DNA from: Bacillota bacterium | Lineage (GTDB): Bacteria > Bacillota_A > Clostridia > Lachnospirales > Lachnospiraceae | Reading direction: 5' to 3' | Length of the DNA stretch: 33,747 nt | Assembly: GCA_023443925.1 (NCBI GenBank) | Contig: JAEZSL010000218.1 | Coordinates: 1-33,747 of the forward strand | In this document: in pieces, positions 24,690-33,080 of the stretch | Layout of the letters: each line of letters begins with the position of its first letter | Position numbering within the stretch: position 1 is the stretch's first letter | Notes under the pieces: model-generated | The model's database searches: none | Told to the model about the DNA's origin: nothing | What the model saw: the letters and a program-made list of their open reading frames with translations, nothing else | Made by a program: the position numbers and the translations under genes

Positions 24690-24914
24690 ATGCAGGAGAA
24701 AGGACTTGCTCCAAATGAAACTATTCAGCTTCATGAGATTATGACAGTCAGGAATTTAAGTTTAACGAAATCAATTACAATGTCCCCGTTAGTTTCTGAT
24801 AAAGAATTAAAGAATATTTTAAAAAACAGTATTTATACTTCACAACAGCATATTAAAGAATTACGAGGATATCTGGAACAATCGATGATAGCTGTACCTG
24901 AACAAATAAAATAG
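24690..24914 (+). CDS. yraE: Short spore-coat-associated protein (YraE-like)
   Basis: A 74-residue paralogue of the first short protein in this cluster: LAPNETIQLHEIMTVRNL and then MSPLVSDKELKNILKNSIYT correspond to the same two blocks. The frame is open from a TTG at 24672, but AAGGAGAG (24676-24683) lies inside that extension, seven bases before ATG 24690, which is therefore the start. The gap to the dehydrogenase gene is 31 bases and to the next gene 28 bases: one operon. Confidence 0.75.
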   Translation: MQEKGLAPNETIQLHEIMTVRNLSLTKSITMSPLVSDKELKNILKNSIYTSQQHIKELRGYLEQSMIAVPEQIK

Positions 24915-24942
24915 TTATAATACCATAGAAAGAAGGCTGAAA

Positions 24943-25248
24943 ATGAATTCCATTATTGAAAAACTAACCGGTACAGATAAGTTAAGTGATCAGGTGATAG
25001 CAACTGATTTCTTGTTGTCTTCTAAAAGTGGTATACAAGAATATGCAGTTGCAATAACTGAGACTATGTCTCCGCAATTACGGGCGACCTTGATTAATCA
25101 GTTAAATGATATGATAAATACTCATGAGGTTATTTCAGATTATATGATGAGTAAGGGGTATTACCATGCTTATAATCTGGAAGAACAATATAAGGTAGAT
25201 ATGAAAGTTACTGATACAGCTTTAAATCTTAAGGAATTCATGAGCTAA
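24943..25248 (+). CDS. yraD: CotF-domain spore coat protein (YraD-like)
   Basis: A 101-residue Coat F protein: SDQVIATDFLLSSKSGIQEY, AITETMSPQLRATLINQLND, then THEVISDYMMSKGYYHAYNL. It is a paralogue of the 120-residue protein at 23142 but lacks its C-terminal extension and ends shortly after YKVDMKVTDTAL. AGAAGG lies upstream of the ATG. It is the last gene of the cluster, followed at once by a terminator. The two short-plus-CotF pairs look like a duplication around the dehydrogenase gene. Confidence 0.83.
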   Translation: MNSIIEKLTGTDKLSDQVIATDFLLSSKSGIQEYAVAITETMSPQLRATLINQLNDMINTHEVISDYMMSKGYYHAYNLEEQYKVDMKVTDTALNLKEFMS

Positions 25249-25257
25249 ATCATAATA

Positions 25258-25304
25258 AAAAAGCACTACAGCCTTGGTATAAAAAAAAGCTGCAGTGCTT
25301 TTTT
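25258..25304 (+). terminator. Terminator of the spore-coat cluster
   Basis: AAAAAGCACTACAGC (25258-25272) pairs with GCTGCAGTGCTTTTT (25289-25303), one mismatch, and ends in a T run. It lies 10 bases past the last coat gene. Confidence 0.85.
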
Positions 25305-25557
25305 ATTACCGGTAACTTAGAGGTTCTGTAATATTATATTTTATAGTAAAATTTGGATGATCCTCAGAAAATGAAAAAAATATTAATTATGATTATTCCT
25401 AGCTTATGTTGATTAAATGCATTGCAAGGGTTTGAAAAAGATATTAAATATGAAAAAATCTGCAAAGGTCACTTACTTTCTAAGAAGAATCAACAGTCCA
25501 GTAATATAAATTGAGCGAGGCTTTAAAATTACGAGATTGATATACCTTTTAATCGGT

Positions 25558-25599
25558 TCCCAACTATTCGTTAAACTTGCGTTTTGCGAATAGTTGGGA
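25558..25599. repeat. Long near-perfect hairpin in an otherwise empty gap
   Basis: TCCCAACTATTCG (25558-25570) pairs perfectly with CGAATAGTTGGGA (25587-25599). The inner arms TTAAAC and GTTTTG extend the stem, leaving a TTGC loop: 42 bases in one hairpin. No T run follows on either strand. The rest of 25305-25674 has no gene I can support. It lies downstream of both the spore cluster (+) and the kinase gene (-). Confidence 0.75.
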
Positions 25600-25674
25600 T
25601 GCTCATCTTTAAATACATTGGGGTTCTTTCTTTATAATATAACTTTCAGTATTTTTGTTTTATCCATAACTGTA

Positions 25675-26661
25675 CTACTTGTCTGCATTAAGTATATAAA
25701 AATTCTCCGATATTAATCGTTCACCCTGAACGAATGGTAGAAATATTTGATTACACCATCTATCAAGATTTTTTTTAAAACCTTCTTCATTAGATAGGTT
25801 CATATGGATTATTATATATAGTAAAACATTTAACGCAAATTGTGTATCTAGCATAGGAAAGTCAATATCATAGCCAAGTGAACGATAACCACTAGCAATT
25901 GCCGTTCTGTTTTCCACTCCGTTAATGCAAACAAAGAGGCATCCTATATCCATCATCGGATGTGCAAAACCAAAGAGTGAAAAATCTATCGGGACTAATC
26001 CTGACTGTGTTATTAAAATATTACTTAACGATAAATCTGAATGAACTGTAATAAATTCATGCGTATCCTTTAATCTCTCACTAAGTCTTTCGCAGGTAGC
26101 ATTTAACAACAATCTATGTTTTTCTTGTATGTTACTCCGTATTATTTCATGTGAGAAGCAAGTCTTTAATCTCATACATAAATTAGAATCATATTGTAAA
26201 ATATTCTTATTACTAAATCCAATTGCAGCATTGTGCATTCTGGCAACCATTTGTCCAATCTCAAAGCACAAATCAGCTGTCACTTCTTCTTTCTTAATGA
26301 TGTCTCCCGATATCCATTGGAGCATTGTTGCATATATTCCGTCTGATACTTCAACAACATAAGTATTATCATTATTTTGAACAGGTATTTGAACATTCAT
26401 TCCATTCTTTCGAAGAAATTCTAAAAAAGTAATTTCTGCATAACGAATTTGTTTTATATTAATATCCATATATTGATTAATGGCTTGAAATGTATCTGCT
26501 GATTTATGTATTCTTAATAAGTATTCCCCATTTATTTTTAATGTAAGATTTTCATTGTGGCGTATAAATTCTATAATTTTATCTTGGATTCCAAAATTAA
26601 TTAGTGCTTCAATAATTAAACTATACTCCTTTAAATCCTCAATATTTTTACTCTTTTCCAT
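25675..26661 (-). CDS. Aminoglycoside-phosphotransferase (APH)-like kinase
   Basis: A 328-residue cytoplasmic kinase-fold protein of the APH/choline-kinase superfamily. The catalytic loop is VHSDLSLSNIL (H207, D209, N214; the common HGDLHxxN form with Ser at two positions), and the Mg-binding DFG-like motif is PIDFSLFGFAHPMMDIG (D226). LTLKINGEYLLRIHKS (about residues 39-54) is the nucleotide-binding N-lobe with its Lys/Arg. It could confer aminoglycoside resistance or phosphorylate a small metabolite such as homoserine or fructosamine; many such proteins are not resistance factors. It is alone on its strand, with AGGAG upstream of the ATG. Confidence 0.82.
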   Translation of the reverse strand: MEKSKNIEDLKEYSLIIEALINFGIQDKIIEFIRHNENLTLKINGEYLLRIHKSADTFQAINQYMDINIKQIRYAEITFLEFLRKNGMNVQIPVQNNDNTYVVEVSDGIYATMLQWISGDIIKKEEVTADLCFEIGQMVARMHNAAIGFSNKNILQYDSNLCMRLKTCFSHEIIRSNIQEKHRLLLNATCERLSERLKDTHEFITVHSDLSLSNILITQSGLVPIDFSLFGFAHPMMDIGCLFVCINGVENRTAIASGYRSLGYDIDFPMLDTQFALNVLLYIIIHMNLSNEEGFKKNLDRWCNQIFLPFVQGERLISENFYILNADK

Positions 26662-27127
26662 AAGCTTCTCCTAAGATTTTTTTGGTTAACCTTGATATTA
26701 ATAGATTGAAAATGACTAGTTACCTTTTACTTCTAAACCTCATTTGCTCGCTGTACAGAATACAGAAAGAATTCCATTTCTCAACACTTTCTGTATTATA
26801 ACCGTCCTCCCCACGCCAAAACTCAGCATATGTCCAATCGTGCATACATCTGAAACATCATGCATACCATTGATAATTATGCTCACAATGCAAAGGCTAT
26901 TTGTATCCATAATTTCATACAACTTTTTGCCAATTTCACTTCGACTTTTTGTAACTGATTTTAAATAATGCAAATTAACAAGAAGTGGTAAAAACCAGAT
27001 TTTACCAACCTTTTACCACTTATATTATTTACCCATATCACTTCACCCCACATATACAATTGTCTGTGTGTCAGAGGAAGCAAATATGCTAACATTTTTG
27101 TCTTATCAATTAATTATCTTTATATCT
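26662..27127. other. Gap with a hairpin and no supported gene
   Basis: An inverted repeat AAGTGGTAAAA (26983-26993) / TTTTACCACTT (27011-27021) is visible, with a third partial copy ATTTTACC in its loop. A frame of about 78 codons (26740-26973, minus strand) has only a TTG start with no ribosome binding site and resembles nothing I know; an equally long frame overlaps it on the other strand. Confidence 0.5.
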
Positions 27128-27952
27128 TCATTTATATAAGTTAATAAGATCCTTCACAAATATTTCTCCATTTGTAAATTGAATTTTATTATTATTTAAA
27201 AGCCCATCCAATGATTGAATTATTTTTTCAATAATAGAGATCTTCCATTTTTTTTCGAAATCTGTTTTTAAACTAATATAAGCTTCGTTTTTTAATGGTT
27301 CAAATACTATTGAACATATAGTTATCTCCTGAGAAGTTCTTTTTAAAACTTCAAAAGCTTCATTTATTCCAAAGCTATTAATATTATTACTGATATATTT
27401 ATAAGCACAAATATACCTATCTGCACCGCATCCATATACCTTGTCATAATTTAATTCTTGGAAAGATCCATTTGGAAAATTAGTCATAATAATAAAATCA
27501 TTCCTAATTTTACTTATAATATTTTCATCTATTCCTTCTTCTATAATAAATGCATCACCATATTTATCTGCTATAAGAGTGTGCAGTCCAAAACCTGGAA
27601 ATAATGGATTGCTAGGAAACACTACTATTCTATCGTTAAGAATTTTAATAAATTCAGATACTTTTTTTGTTTCCTTTAATGACTCATCAAAAATATCAAA
27701 AGCAAATACATCATTATTGCTGCAACTTGGTTTAAAAGCTGCACTATACTCTAATGCCTGAGTATAGATAAAAAGACCATCACTATTAACACCAGCGATA
27801 TCAACATATTTATTTTCTATTAAGCCTGAAAAATTAAAAATATATTTATCATTATAACTATTAATTTTCAGTTTTAAATCAATATCATCACTATCGAAAT
27901 TAATACCATATATGGTTTTTTCTTTTCCGTATACTGCAAAGCTTGTGCACAT
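27128..27952 (-). CDS. Ntn-hydrolase: linear amide C-N hydrolase (choloylglycine hydrolase/C45-like)
   Basis: A 274-residue N-terminal-nucleophile hydrolase. The chosen ATG (27952) gives MCTSFAVYGKEKTIYGINFD; Cys2, exposed after Met removal, would be the nucleophile, and the Asn-Phe-Asp pattern after it is typical of the C59/C45 fold. A frame extension to a TTG at 27970 would bury the Cys, and AAAGGAA lies inside that extension eight bases before 27952, so the shorter start is favoured. Family members cleave bile-salt conjugates, penicillin V, acyl-homoserine lactones or other linear amides. VAGVNSDGLFIYTQ-like spacing (AGVNSDGLFIYTQ) and GLHTLIADKYGDAFIIE fit the family, but substrate is not predictable. 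No signal peptide: cytoplasmic. Repeats in its promoter region suggest specific regulation. Confidence 0.8.
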   Translation of the reverse strand: MCTSFAVYGKEKTIYGINFDSDDIDLKLKINSYNDKYIFNFSGLIENKYVDIAGVNSDGLFIYTQALEYSAAFKPSCSNNDVFAFDIFDESLKETKKVSEFIKILNDRIVVFPSNPLFPGFGLHTLIADKYGDAFIIEEGIDENIISKIRNDFIIMTNFPNGSFQELNYDKVYGCGADRYICAYKYISNNINSFGINEAFEVLKRTSQEITICSIVFEPLKNEAYISLKTDFEKKWKISIIEKIIQSLDGLLNNNKIQFTNGEIFVKDLINLYK

Positions 27953-28017
27953 TTTGTAATTTCCTTTCAATATATATTTTTTACCATATAATATGCTTAG
28001 AACAATAATTTTTACGG

Positions 28018-28091
28018 TAATTTTGTCGTTTTTACAGCTATCATCGTTTCAACAAAATTAAAAAAACTAAATAATTTTGTCGTTTTGACAG
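28018..28091 (-). promoter_or_regulatory. Pair of 20-bp direct repeats upstream of the amide hydrolase gene
   Basis: TAATTTTGTCGTTTTTACAG (28018-28037) and TAATTTTGTCGTTTTGACAG (28072-28091) differ at one base and are 54 bases apart. Between them lies an inverted part-copy (CGTTTCAACAAAATTA). They sit 65-140 bases before the hydrolase start, where operators would be expected. Confidence 0.65.
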
Positions 28092-28200
28092 TTTATATAA
28101 AATAAAAGAATACTCTCCTACATTGTAATTAACTTAATGATAGGAAAGTGAACTAATATAAATTATTTTAAATGAAATAAAACAACAATGAAAATGTCTA

Positions 28201-29074
28201 TTAGCCACGGTACTTTTCTGCAAGTAAAGCATAGAATGTTACCCATTTGTTAACTTTTCCGGGTTTTCTAGTTTTTATATAAGGTTTAGTTAAGGAGCCA
28301 TCAAGGATGTATTTACCGTCATCACAACGTCTGCTTTCAAGTATTTCCCATGCTCGTTTACATTCAGGGGCGTTCCCTTTGCCCAGTATTGACAAAGCAC
28401 AAAGTATCATATGTAATCCGATGCGGGTGCAAACAGGCGGATGAAAGGTGGTTCCCATTTCTTGTTTTACAACATTGGATGAATTATCATGACGGTATAA
28501 AACGTCTCGCCCCAGAAAATAATTAATTATTCCTTCAGCCTGCGGACAATCAATACCTTTTTTAAACATTTCTTCTGTAAGTAATAAATAGCTTGTTGTC
28601 ATTTGATAACAACTTTTGTGTGGAACATTAGGTTTATTTATTTTAGGATTTTTACTGATACATGGGAATCCACCATCGTTTTACTGTGTGGCAAGAACCA
28701 ACGATAATTCTCTTTTCACAGCAGGATGTTCTGCATAACCAAGTGCCACAAGATTACGAAGCAAAAATCCTTCACCGCATCCGTCATGGAAATTCGTATT
28801 ATCAATCAGCCTATCTACATAACGGTCTATATCAATGTCCGAAGAGTTAAACCATACTCTGTCAGGGAACTGAGTGCATGAGTATCTGAATAATCCTTAC
28901 CAATATCAAAGAGAGATACAGCAGATTTTACATGATATGACACCAATAGAGCTTTGTAAGTCTGTTTTTCTGCGTCACTACCTTTCTTAATATCAAGTAA
29001 TTCGGTTTGAGTACGATATTTTACAGCTGGATCAGTATCTTCTAAAAGCCATTTTATTACAGTTTTTCATTCAT
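28201..29074 (-). pseudogene. Broken alpha-toroid protein gene (prenyltransferase/terpene-cyclase fold)
   Basis: The minus strand here reads as one protein only after repairing three lesions. The ATG (29074) overlaps the stop of the gene before it; a poly-A run shifts frame after about four codons. VIKWLLEDTDPAVKYRTQ then begins a typical N-terminus of alpha/alpha-toroid proteins. A second shift occurs near 28848 (into WFNSSDIDIDRYVDRLID). LRNLVALGYAEHPAVKREL runs into an in-frame TAA near 28690, before NDGGFPCISKNPKINKPN. The last part (28201-28602) is an open frame of 133 codons ending GKVNKWVTFYALLAEKYRG. Repeats of NDGGF type and the closing W-x-T-x-x-A motif fit the squalene-cyclase/prenyltransferase-like fold. 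The enzyme function was unknown even when intact. It was once translationally coupled to the metallopeptidase gene. Confidence 0.75.
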
Positions 29075-29919
29075 TGTAACCCCTCCAAGATCTTTTTATC
29101 AGCTGTACACAAATCCCCTAATGATCTTATAGAGAAACCATGATATCCTTTGTTAAATTCTTCTCTTAAACCTAATATCTCTTTTTTCTTCCAACAATCC
29201 ACTAAATGAAGCATTCCACACATGCATGCATATTTATCATAATAGTTACCATATATTGCATCGTACAGGTATTTCTTTTGTTCAATGCTATCAGTAGCAT
29301 AAATCGCTGACTGCATTATTTTTTTACTCTTCTCTTTCACTTTCTGCAAATTCACTTTATCCCATTCTACTTCATCAATATCTTTGTCTTCATAAGAAAT
29401 AAGATGAGCGAAACCTTCATGAAATGTATTAGCATCCAGCATTGTTATATATTCGCCGTTTACTATATCATCATCAATGCCTTTTATTGTTTTTCCAATA
29501 CACACATGACATAATTCGTGTGTCAGTAGATTATGAATAATACTTGCAATATCACCTTTTCCTTCATATTTTGCCCATAAACCTAAATCCAGAATAACAC
29601 AATTCTTTCCTTGAGGTGATTTTAAAACTGTAGCATCATTGGGTTCTGGGAACCCTATAATAAGATAAATTATAACTTCATTTATTATTTCATACCAATT
29701 TGGAAACAATTCATCCCATATTTTAAGATTGCAAGGGACAAAATTTTCAATAACATTTTTCATGTGTGTGAAAATTCGTCTCACGGATTCTATATGTTCA
29801 CTTTCATATGATGGTTCTACATACGAATATCTTTGAACTTTAAAAAACCATTCTTCCTTATGCGGAATAATAGATTTTCCCTCTAAATAATCACTAATGA
29901 TATCTGCATTGATTCTCAT
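29071..29919 (-). CDS. Putative zinc metallopeptidase (HExxH ... E gluzincin-type)
   Basis: A 282-residue soluble protein. LLTHELCHVCIG supplies HELCH (H134, E135, H138), and 30 residues on, FHEGFAH gives E168 as a plausible third ligand, the arrangement of gluzincin-type peptidases. VILDLGLWAKYEGKGDIASI precedes the motif. There is no signal peptide or membrane segment, so it is probably cytoplasmic. I do not recognise a named family beyond this. GAGGCTT is a modest ribosome binding site. Its stop overlaps the ATG of the broken downstream gene, so these were a coupled pair; the loss of that partner raises the question whether this gene is still useful. Confidence 0.65.
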   Translation of the reverse strand: MRINADIISDYLEGKSIIPHKEEWFFKVQRYSYVEPSYESEHIESVRRIFTHMKNVIENFVPCNLKIWDELFPNWYEIINEVIIYLIIGFPEPNDATVLKSPQGKNCVILDLGLWAKYEGKGDIASIIHNLLTHELCHVCIGKTIKGIDDDIVNGEYITMLDANTFHEGFAHLISYEDKDIDEVEWDKVNLQKVKEKSKKIMQSAIYATDSIEQKKYLYDAIYGNYYDKYACMCGMLHLVDCWKKKEILGLREEFNKGYHGFSIRSLGDLCTADKKILEGLQ

Positions 29920-30108
29920 TATAAGCCTCCATTAAGATTGTACATTATGTTTTATCCGGATGTACCTCTTTAGTCCTAGTATACATTTAATAAATTACTA
30001 ATCCAATTTTTACCAGCGTAAAAATTATAGCAATCTGTAATTAAGTTAATAATTCTGATTTGTAATACTCAAACGCCTAAATACTTGTCTCCAATATCAA
30101 TACACAAT

Positions 30109-30522
30109 TTAAAAGTCACACATCAACTCCCATTTAACTCCGAAGCGGTCCTTCACAGTACCGATTATAACCATGTAAGGTGGTCTTTCCAGCGGCTTAA
30201 TTACTTCTCCTCCTTCGCTAAGTACGTAAAAAGCCTTTTCAACCTCTTCTGCTGTATCGAATCCGATAATGTGAATCACTTCTTTTGTAAGTTTTACTTC
30301 TGCTAAATCGGACATATCATTCATCCTTACCTCTTGTTCTCCAAACATAATCTCAGAGTGATAAACGAGAGCTTCCTTCACCGCATCTGGTTTCTCCCAG
30401 CCGTTCTTCACAGCATCAGAATAATGTAATAAACTCCTTACCGTACAGCCAAAGGCTCGCTTGTACTCTTTCAATGCTTCCTCTGTCTCTCCTGAAAAAC
30501 ATAATTTCTGAATAAATTTCAT
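30109..30522 (-). CDS. VOC-superfamily protein (PhnB/glyoxalase-like)
   Basis: A 137-residue protein of the vicinal-oxygen-chelate fold, PhnB-like branch. The opening (IQKLCFSGETEEALKEYKRA) and the repeats ending with MVIIGTVKDRFGVKWELM (the branch's F-G-V-x-W signature) are typical. HSEIMFGEQEVRMNDMSD is the middle strand. Members act as metal-dependent isomerases, resistance binders or have no known function, and the usual metal residues are only partly evident. AAGGAG is upstream. It stands alone on the minus strand. Confidence 0.82.
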   Translation of the reverse strand: MKFIQKLCFSGETEEALKEYKRAFGCTVRSLLHYSDAVKNGWEKPDAVKEALVYHSEIMFGEQEVRMNDMSDLAEVKLTKEVIHIIGFDTAEEVEKAFYVLSEGGEVIKPLERPPYMVIIGTVKDRFGVKWELMCDF

Positions 30523-30635
30523 ATTAGTACTCCTTAAAGAGATTCTTTTAGAATATTTTGAGCTCTTCCATATTGGCTGTTAAACTATATGACAATGATT
30601 CTCTTCTATTAAAACTTCCATTATATTTACACTGC

Positions 30636-31202
30636 TTATACTTGATTCTTTAAAGCAGGTTTCCATTCGTTTTTTAGTATTCTGTACTCAACTCTATCTT
30701 TCAAATTCCCATCATGCCAAACGAAAGACTTAAATTCGGCTTCTTTCGTCATTCCACATTTTAACATAACTTTTTCAGAACCTATGTTGTCTTTAATGCA
30801 GCCACAAGAAATTCTAAAAACTCCATCTTCTTCGAATGCGAAACGGATGAGTTCATTGAGGGCTTCCGTAGTATATCCTTTACCCCAAAATTTCGGTCTG
30901 ATAAAGTAACCCATTCCAACCAATTTACCTAATGGAGTAGATTCTGTTACCGTATATCCTATTTCACCTATATGTTCTTGGGAATCTATATCTTCTATTC
31001 TTAAAAAGTAATATTTTCTATTTATTTTATCTATTTCGTTTATCGTTCTTTGCAGGTTTAATTTCGACTCTTCAAGTGTGTCTGTTGCAATATCCTGCAA
31101 ATAATACATAGCAGTTTTATCACTAAAAAGGGCATGATGTGTCATTAAATCTTCATAACGATGGTCTCTAATAACTGTACGAGCTGACTGTAAGTTTATC
31201 AT
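30636..31202 (-). CDS. GNAT N-acetyltransferase, RimJ/RimL type
   Basis: A 188-residue acetyltransferase. The N-terminus LQSARTVIRDHRYEDLMTHH is that of RimJ/RimL-like enzymes. The acetyl-CoA loop is KFWGKGYTTEALNELIRFAF (about residues 108-127), followed by CIKDNIGSEKVMLKCGMTKE, the conserved Asn-x-x-S block. Targets are ribosomal-protein N-termini in the namesakes, but stand-alone clostridial copies often act on small amines. AGGTAATCC is a weak ribosome binding site. The gene before it on this strand is a Nudix hydrolase, separated by relic sequence. Confidence 0.86.
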   Translation of the reverse strand: MINLQSARTVIRDHRYEDLMTHHALFSDKTAMYYLQDIATDTLEESKLNLQRTINEIDKINRKYYFLRIEDIDSQEHIGEIGYTVTESTPLGKLVGMGYFIRPKFWGKGYTTEALNELIRFAFEEDGVFRISCGCIKDNIGSEKVMLKCGMTKEAEFKSFVWHDGNLKDRVEYRILKNEWKPALKNQV

Positions 31203-31352
31203 TGGATTACCTCATAATATGTATTTTCTGTATCTAGCAATTTCATTTTCATATAAGTACTCTTTTAATCCCTTATTTGAGTGTCTCAACAAGTTACTAA
31301 ATCTTTGAGTGGGAAATTATATACATTTCCTATAATGTCGCTTTTGTCCTCC

Positions 31353-31503
31353 CTAACACGTAAAGCACCTGCTTTGTCTGATGCACATAAATACTCCCTT
31401 CTTCTGATAAAGTGAAACGCTATATTCATGAAACAGCATGTTCAGAGTACGTCCAAGGTCAATAGACTTCATATTGGTATTAGGCAAGTAATAGTCCTTA
31501 TCT
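31353..31503 (-). pseudogene. Possible relic of a small protein gene
   Basis: Between the Nudix and GNAT genes the minus strand has a protein-like but broken stretch: DKDYYLPNTNMKSIDLGRTL continuing to VSLYQKKGVFM, with an overlapping frame reading TLSEEGSIYVHQTK. Start and family are not identifiable; a regulator of MarR type is a guess based only on the IDLGRTLN segment. The remainder of 31203-31502 shows nothing else. Confidence 0.25.
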
Positions 31504-31994
31504 TATTCTTGTTTATAAACAAAATACTTAAGCTCTTTTGGTAAAGATATTAAGTCCTCTTTTATATTTGTTGGATATACCAGTAGATTCCTTACATCTA
31601 ATAAGTCAATCCAAAAAAATTCCAGATCCATTCTTTCTTTACCATAATCATCATAAGCTGAAAATTTATTTTCTAATGGTATTTGATTTTCATCACATAG
31701 TGAAATCTCATAATAAAAGCTTATTTGCTGGCAAGGTTTACTTCCCCATGGCCAGAAGCTTTCACCTACCATTACTAATCTTTCAATTTTTACATCTGCA
31801 TTCATTTCTTCTTTAAATTCACGAATTAATGTTTCTGACGATAATTCACCCAAAGCAACATGTCCGCCAGGTATGGAATACCCACTGTCATTTTTAGGCT
31901 TTTGCAGCAATATCTTACCGTTTCTTATTAGTATTCCTGCTACTCGATATGAAAATATATAATTTTCTGTATTAAATAATATATCCTGATTCAT
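31503..31994 (-). CDS. Nudix hydrolase
   Basis: A 163-residue Nudix enzyme that would cleave a nucleoside-diphosphate-linked substrate, cytoplasmic. The Nudix box is GGHVALGELSSETLIREFKE then EMNADV (about residues 43-68), matching G-x5-E-x7-REUxEE; the usual Gly near its end is Asn. The preceding ILIRNGKILLQKP-like strand (AGILIRNGKILLQKPKNDSG) and later FFWIDL are typical. The frame extends to an ATG at 32012, but GGCGGAGG lies inside that extension just before ATG 31994, so the shorter form is preferred; the spacing (about four bases) is tight. The true substrate is unknown. Confidence 0.83.
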   Translation of the reverse strand: MNQDILFNTENYIFSYRVAGILIRNGKILLQKPKNDSGYSIPGGHVALGELSSETLIREFKEEMNADVKIERLVMVGESFWPWGSKPCQQISFYYEISLCDENQIPLENKFSAYDDYGKERMDLEFFWIDLLDVRNLLVYPTNIKEDLISLPKELKYFVYKQE

Positions 31995-32126
31995 ACAGCC
32001 TCCGCCAAACATAATATTTTACTTCGTTATTGTAAGTTTAAGAAAACTATTATTCATATTATACCACCCTAAGCTGATTATCTCTACCTTTTTATTCCAA
32101 TACCATCAACTATGATTATTCTGTTT

Positions 32127-32290
32127 TTAATGTGCTATTATCACCTGACGTGGTTTAACAGACGGAGTCATCTCAGGAATCAACCCTCCCAAACTTAGCT
32201 GTAAAACTAGTTGTAGTTGATTACTTTTTTAACATGAAAAGGGAGCTATTGCTCCCTGATAGATTATTCATCTATTTTTGCAACAGCCCC
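32127..32290 (-). mobile_element. Stub of an insertion sequence (IS1182-like end)
   Basis: Read on the minus strand: GGGGCTGTTGCAAAAA (32290-32275) resembles the terminal repeat of IS1182/IS6-type elements. Next comes a hairpin GGGAGC-AATA-GCTCCC with a TTTTC tail (32256-32237). An ATG at 32235 then opens MLKK, and after a one-base shift NQLQLVLQLSLGGLIPE, like the N-terminus of such transposases. The frame dies at 32127. Only one end of the element is present, so it is a dead remnant. The family name is tentative. Confidence 0.5.
32237..32256 (-). terminator. Terminator hairpin inside the insertion-sequence stub
   Basis: GGGAGC (32241-32246) and GCTCCC (32251-32256) form a short GC-rich stem with a four-base loop. 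On the minus strand TTTTC follows. In insertion sequences such a hairpin just inside the end shields the transposase from outside transcription. Confidence 0.5.
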
Positions 32291-32477
32291 TTCTTATCAT
32301 ACAAATGTTTATTGCAGAATTTTAATCAACAACCTGTTTTATATCACTTAAAGAAAATCTTTACGCCTTTTGATCTGCTATAACTTTATTCTAAGAATTA
32401 AGAAGTTCACCAGAATAAGTCAGTACAGTAACCTTCCTCGGAATAATCCTCAACACCTTCACAATTCTAATCAGAAA

Positions 32478-32968
32478 TTAGTTATACGTTTCATATTTCA
32501 ATATATTTTTACCATATGAATATAAAATATTATTTATTAGGTTTTCTAATTCACTGATATTATTAGATTGAAAAAATATATCCATATGGTCAGATGGCGA
32601 TTAATTAGTTTAGAGTCTTTAAAAACTATCTGAATAAAGCTATTATATTTAAAAACAGATTCAATAAACAATTCTATAATTATATCATCCTTATCAACAT
32701 ATAGACCTCCTTTTAATTTATTGTTAACTAAATTATTATTTAAAATATTTACCAATTCCGGTGCTTCTGCTTTATTAACTACCCATATTTCATTGTATTT
32801 TATAATAATACAATTTTCTTCTGATACTTTATTAAGTATTTTTCTAATAAATTCTATAAGGATTTTCATTTTATATTCAAACATCTCTGAATCAATAAAA
32901 TCATGAAATTTTACAACAATTTTACTATTATCCCTTGAAGTTAATTCATTAAAATCATAAAATTTCAT
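32478..32968 (-). pseudogene. Frameshifted unknown gene downstream of the Rhs remnant (possible immunity gene)
   Basis: From ATG 32968 a 140-codon frame is open to 32546 (MKFYDFNELTSRDNSKIVVK at the start). Its last 20 codons (HLTIWIYFFNLIISVN) look unlike the rest. One frame over, starting near 32600, the sequence continues sensibly as SPSDHMDIFFQSNNISELEN and ends KYETYN at 32478. A single-base shift near 32600 would give one protein of about 163 residues. It is soluble, acidic and AT-rich in codon use. I recognise no family. Its place behind a broken Rhs gene suggests an immunity or orphan-module gene, which is inference. AAGAAG lies very close to the ATG. Confidence 0.55.
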
Positions 32969-33080
32969 CTTCTTTTAATATAATTCATTTGCTTACTACT
33001 TATTTTAATCAAATATTTCACAACCTTAGATTATTATTAAATGAAGTGCTCCATTACATTGAAGGTTTATTGTACCAATT

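Noticed and set aside
26740..26973. Overlapping frames of about 75 codons on both strands
   Set aside because: The minus frame begins with TTG and has no ribosome binding site; the plus frame is its mirror. Neither resembles a known protein.
28662..28850. Plus-strand frame of 62 codons
   Set aside because: It is antisense to the broken alpha-toroid gene, whose own strand gives the meaningful translation.
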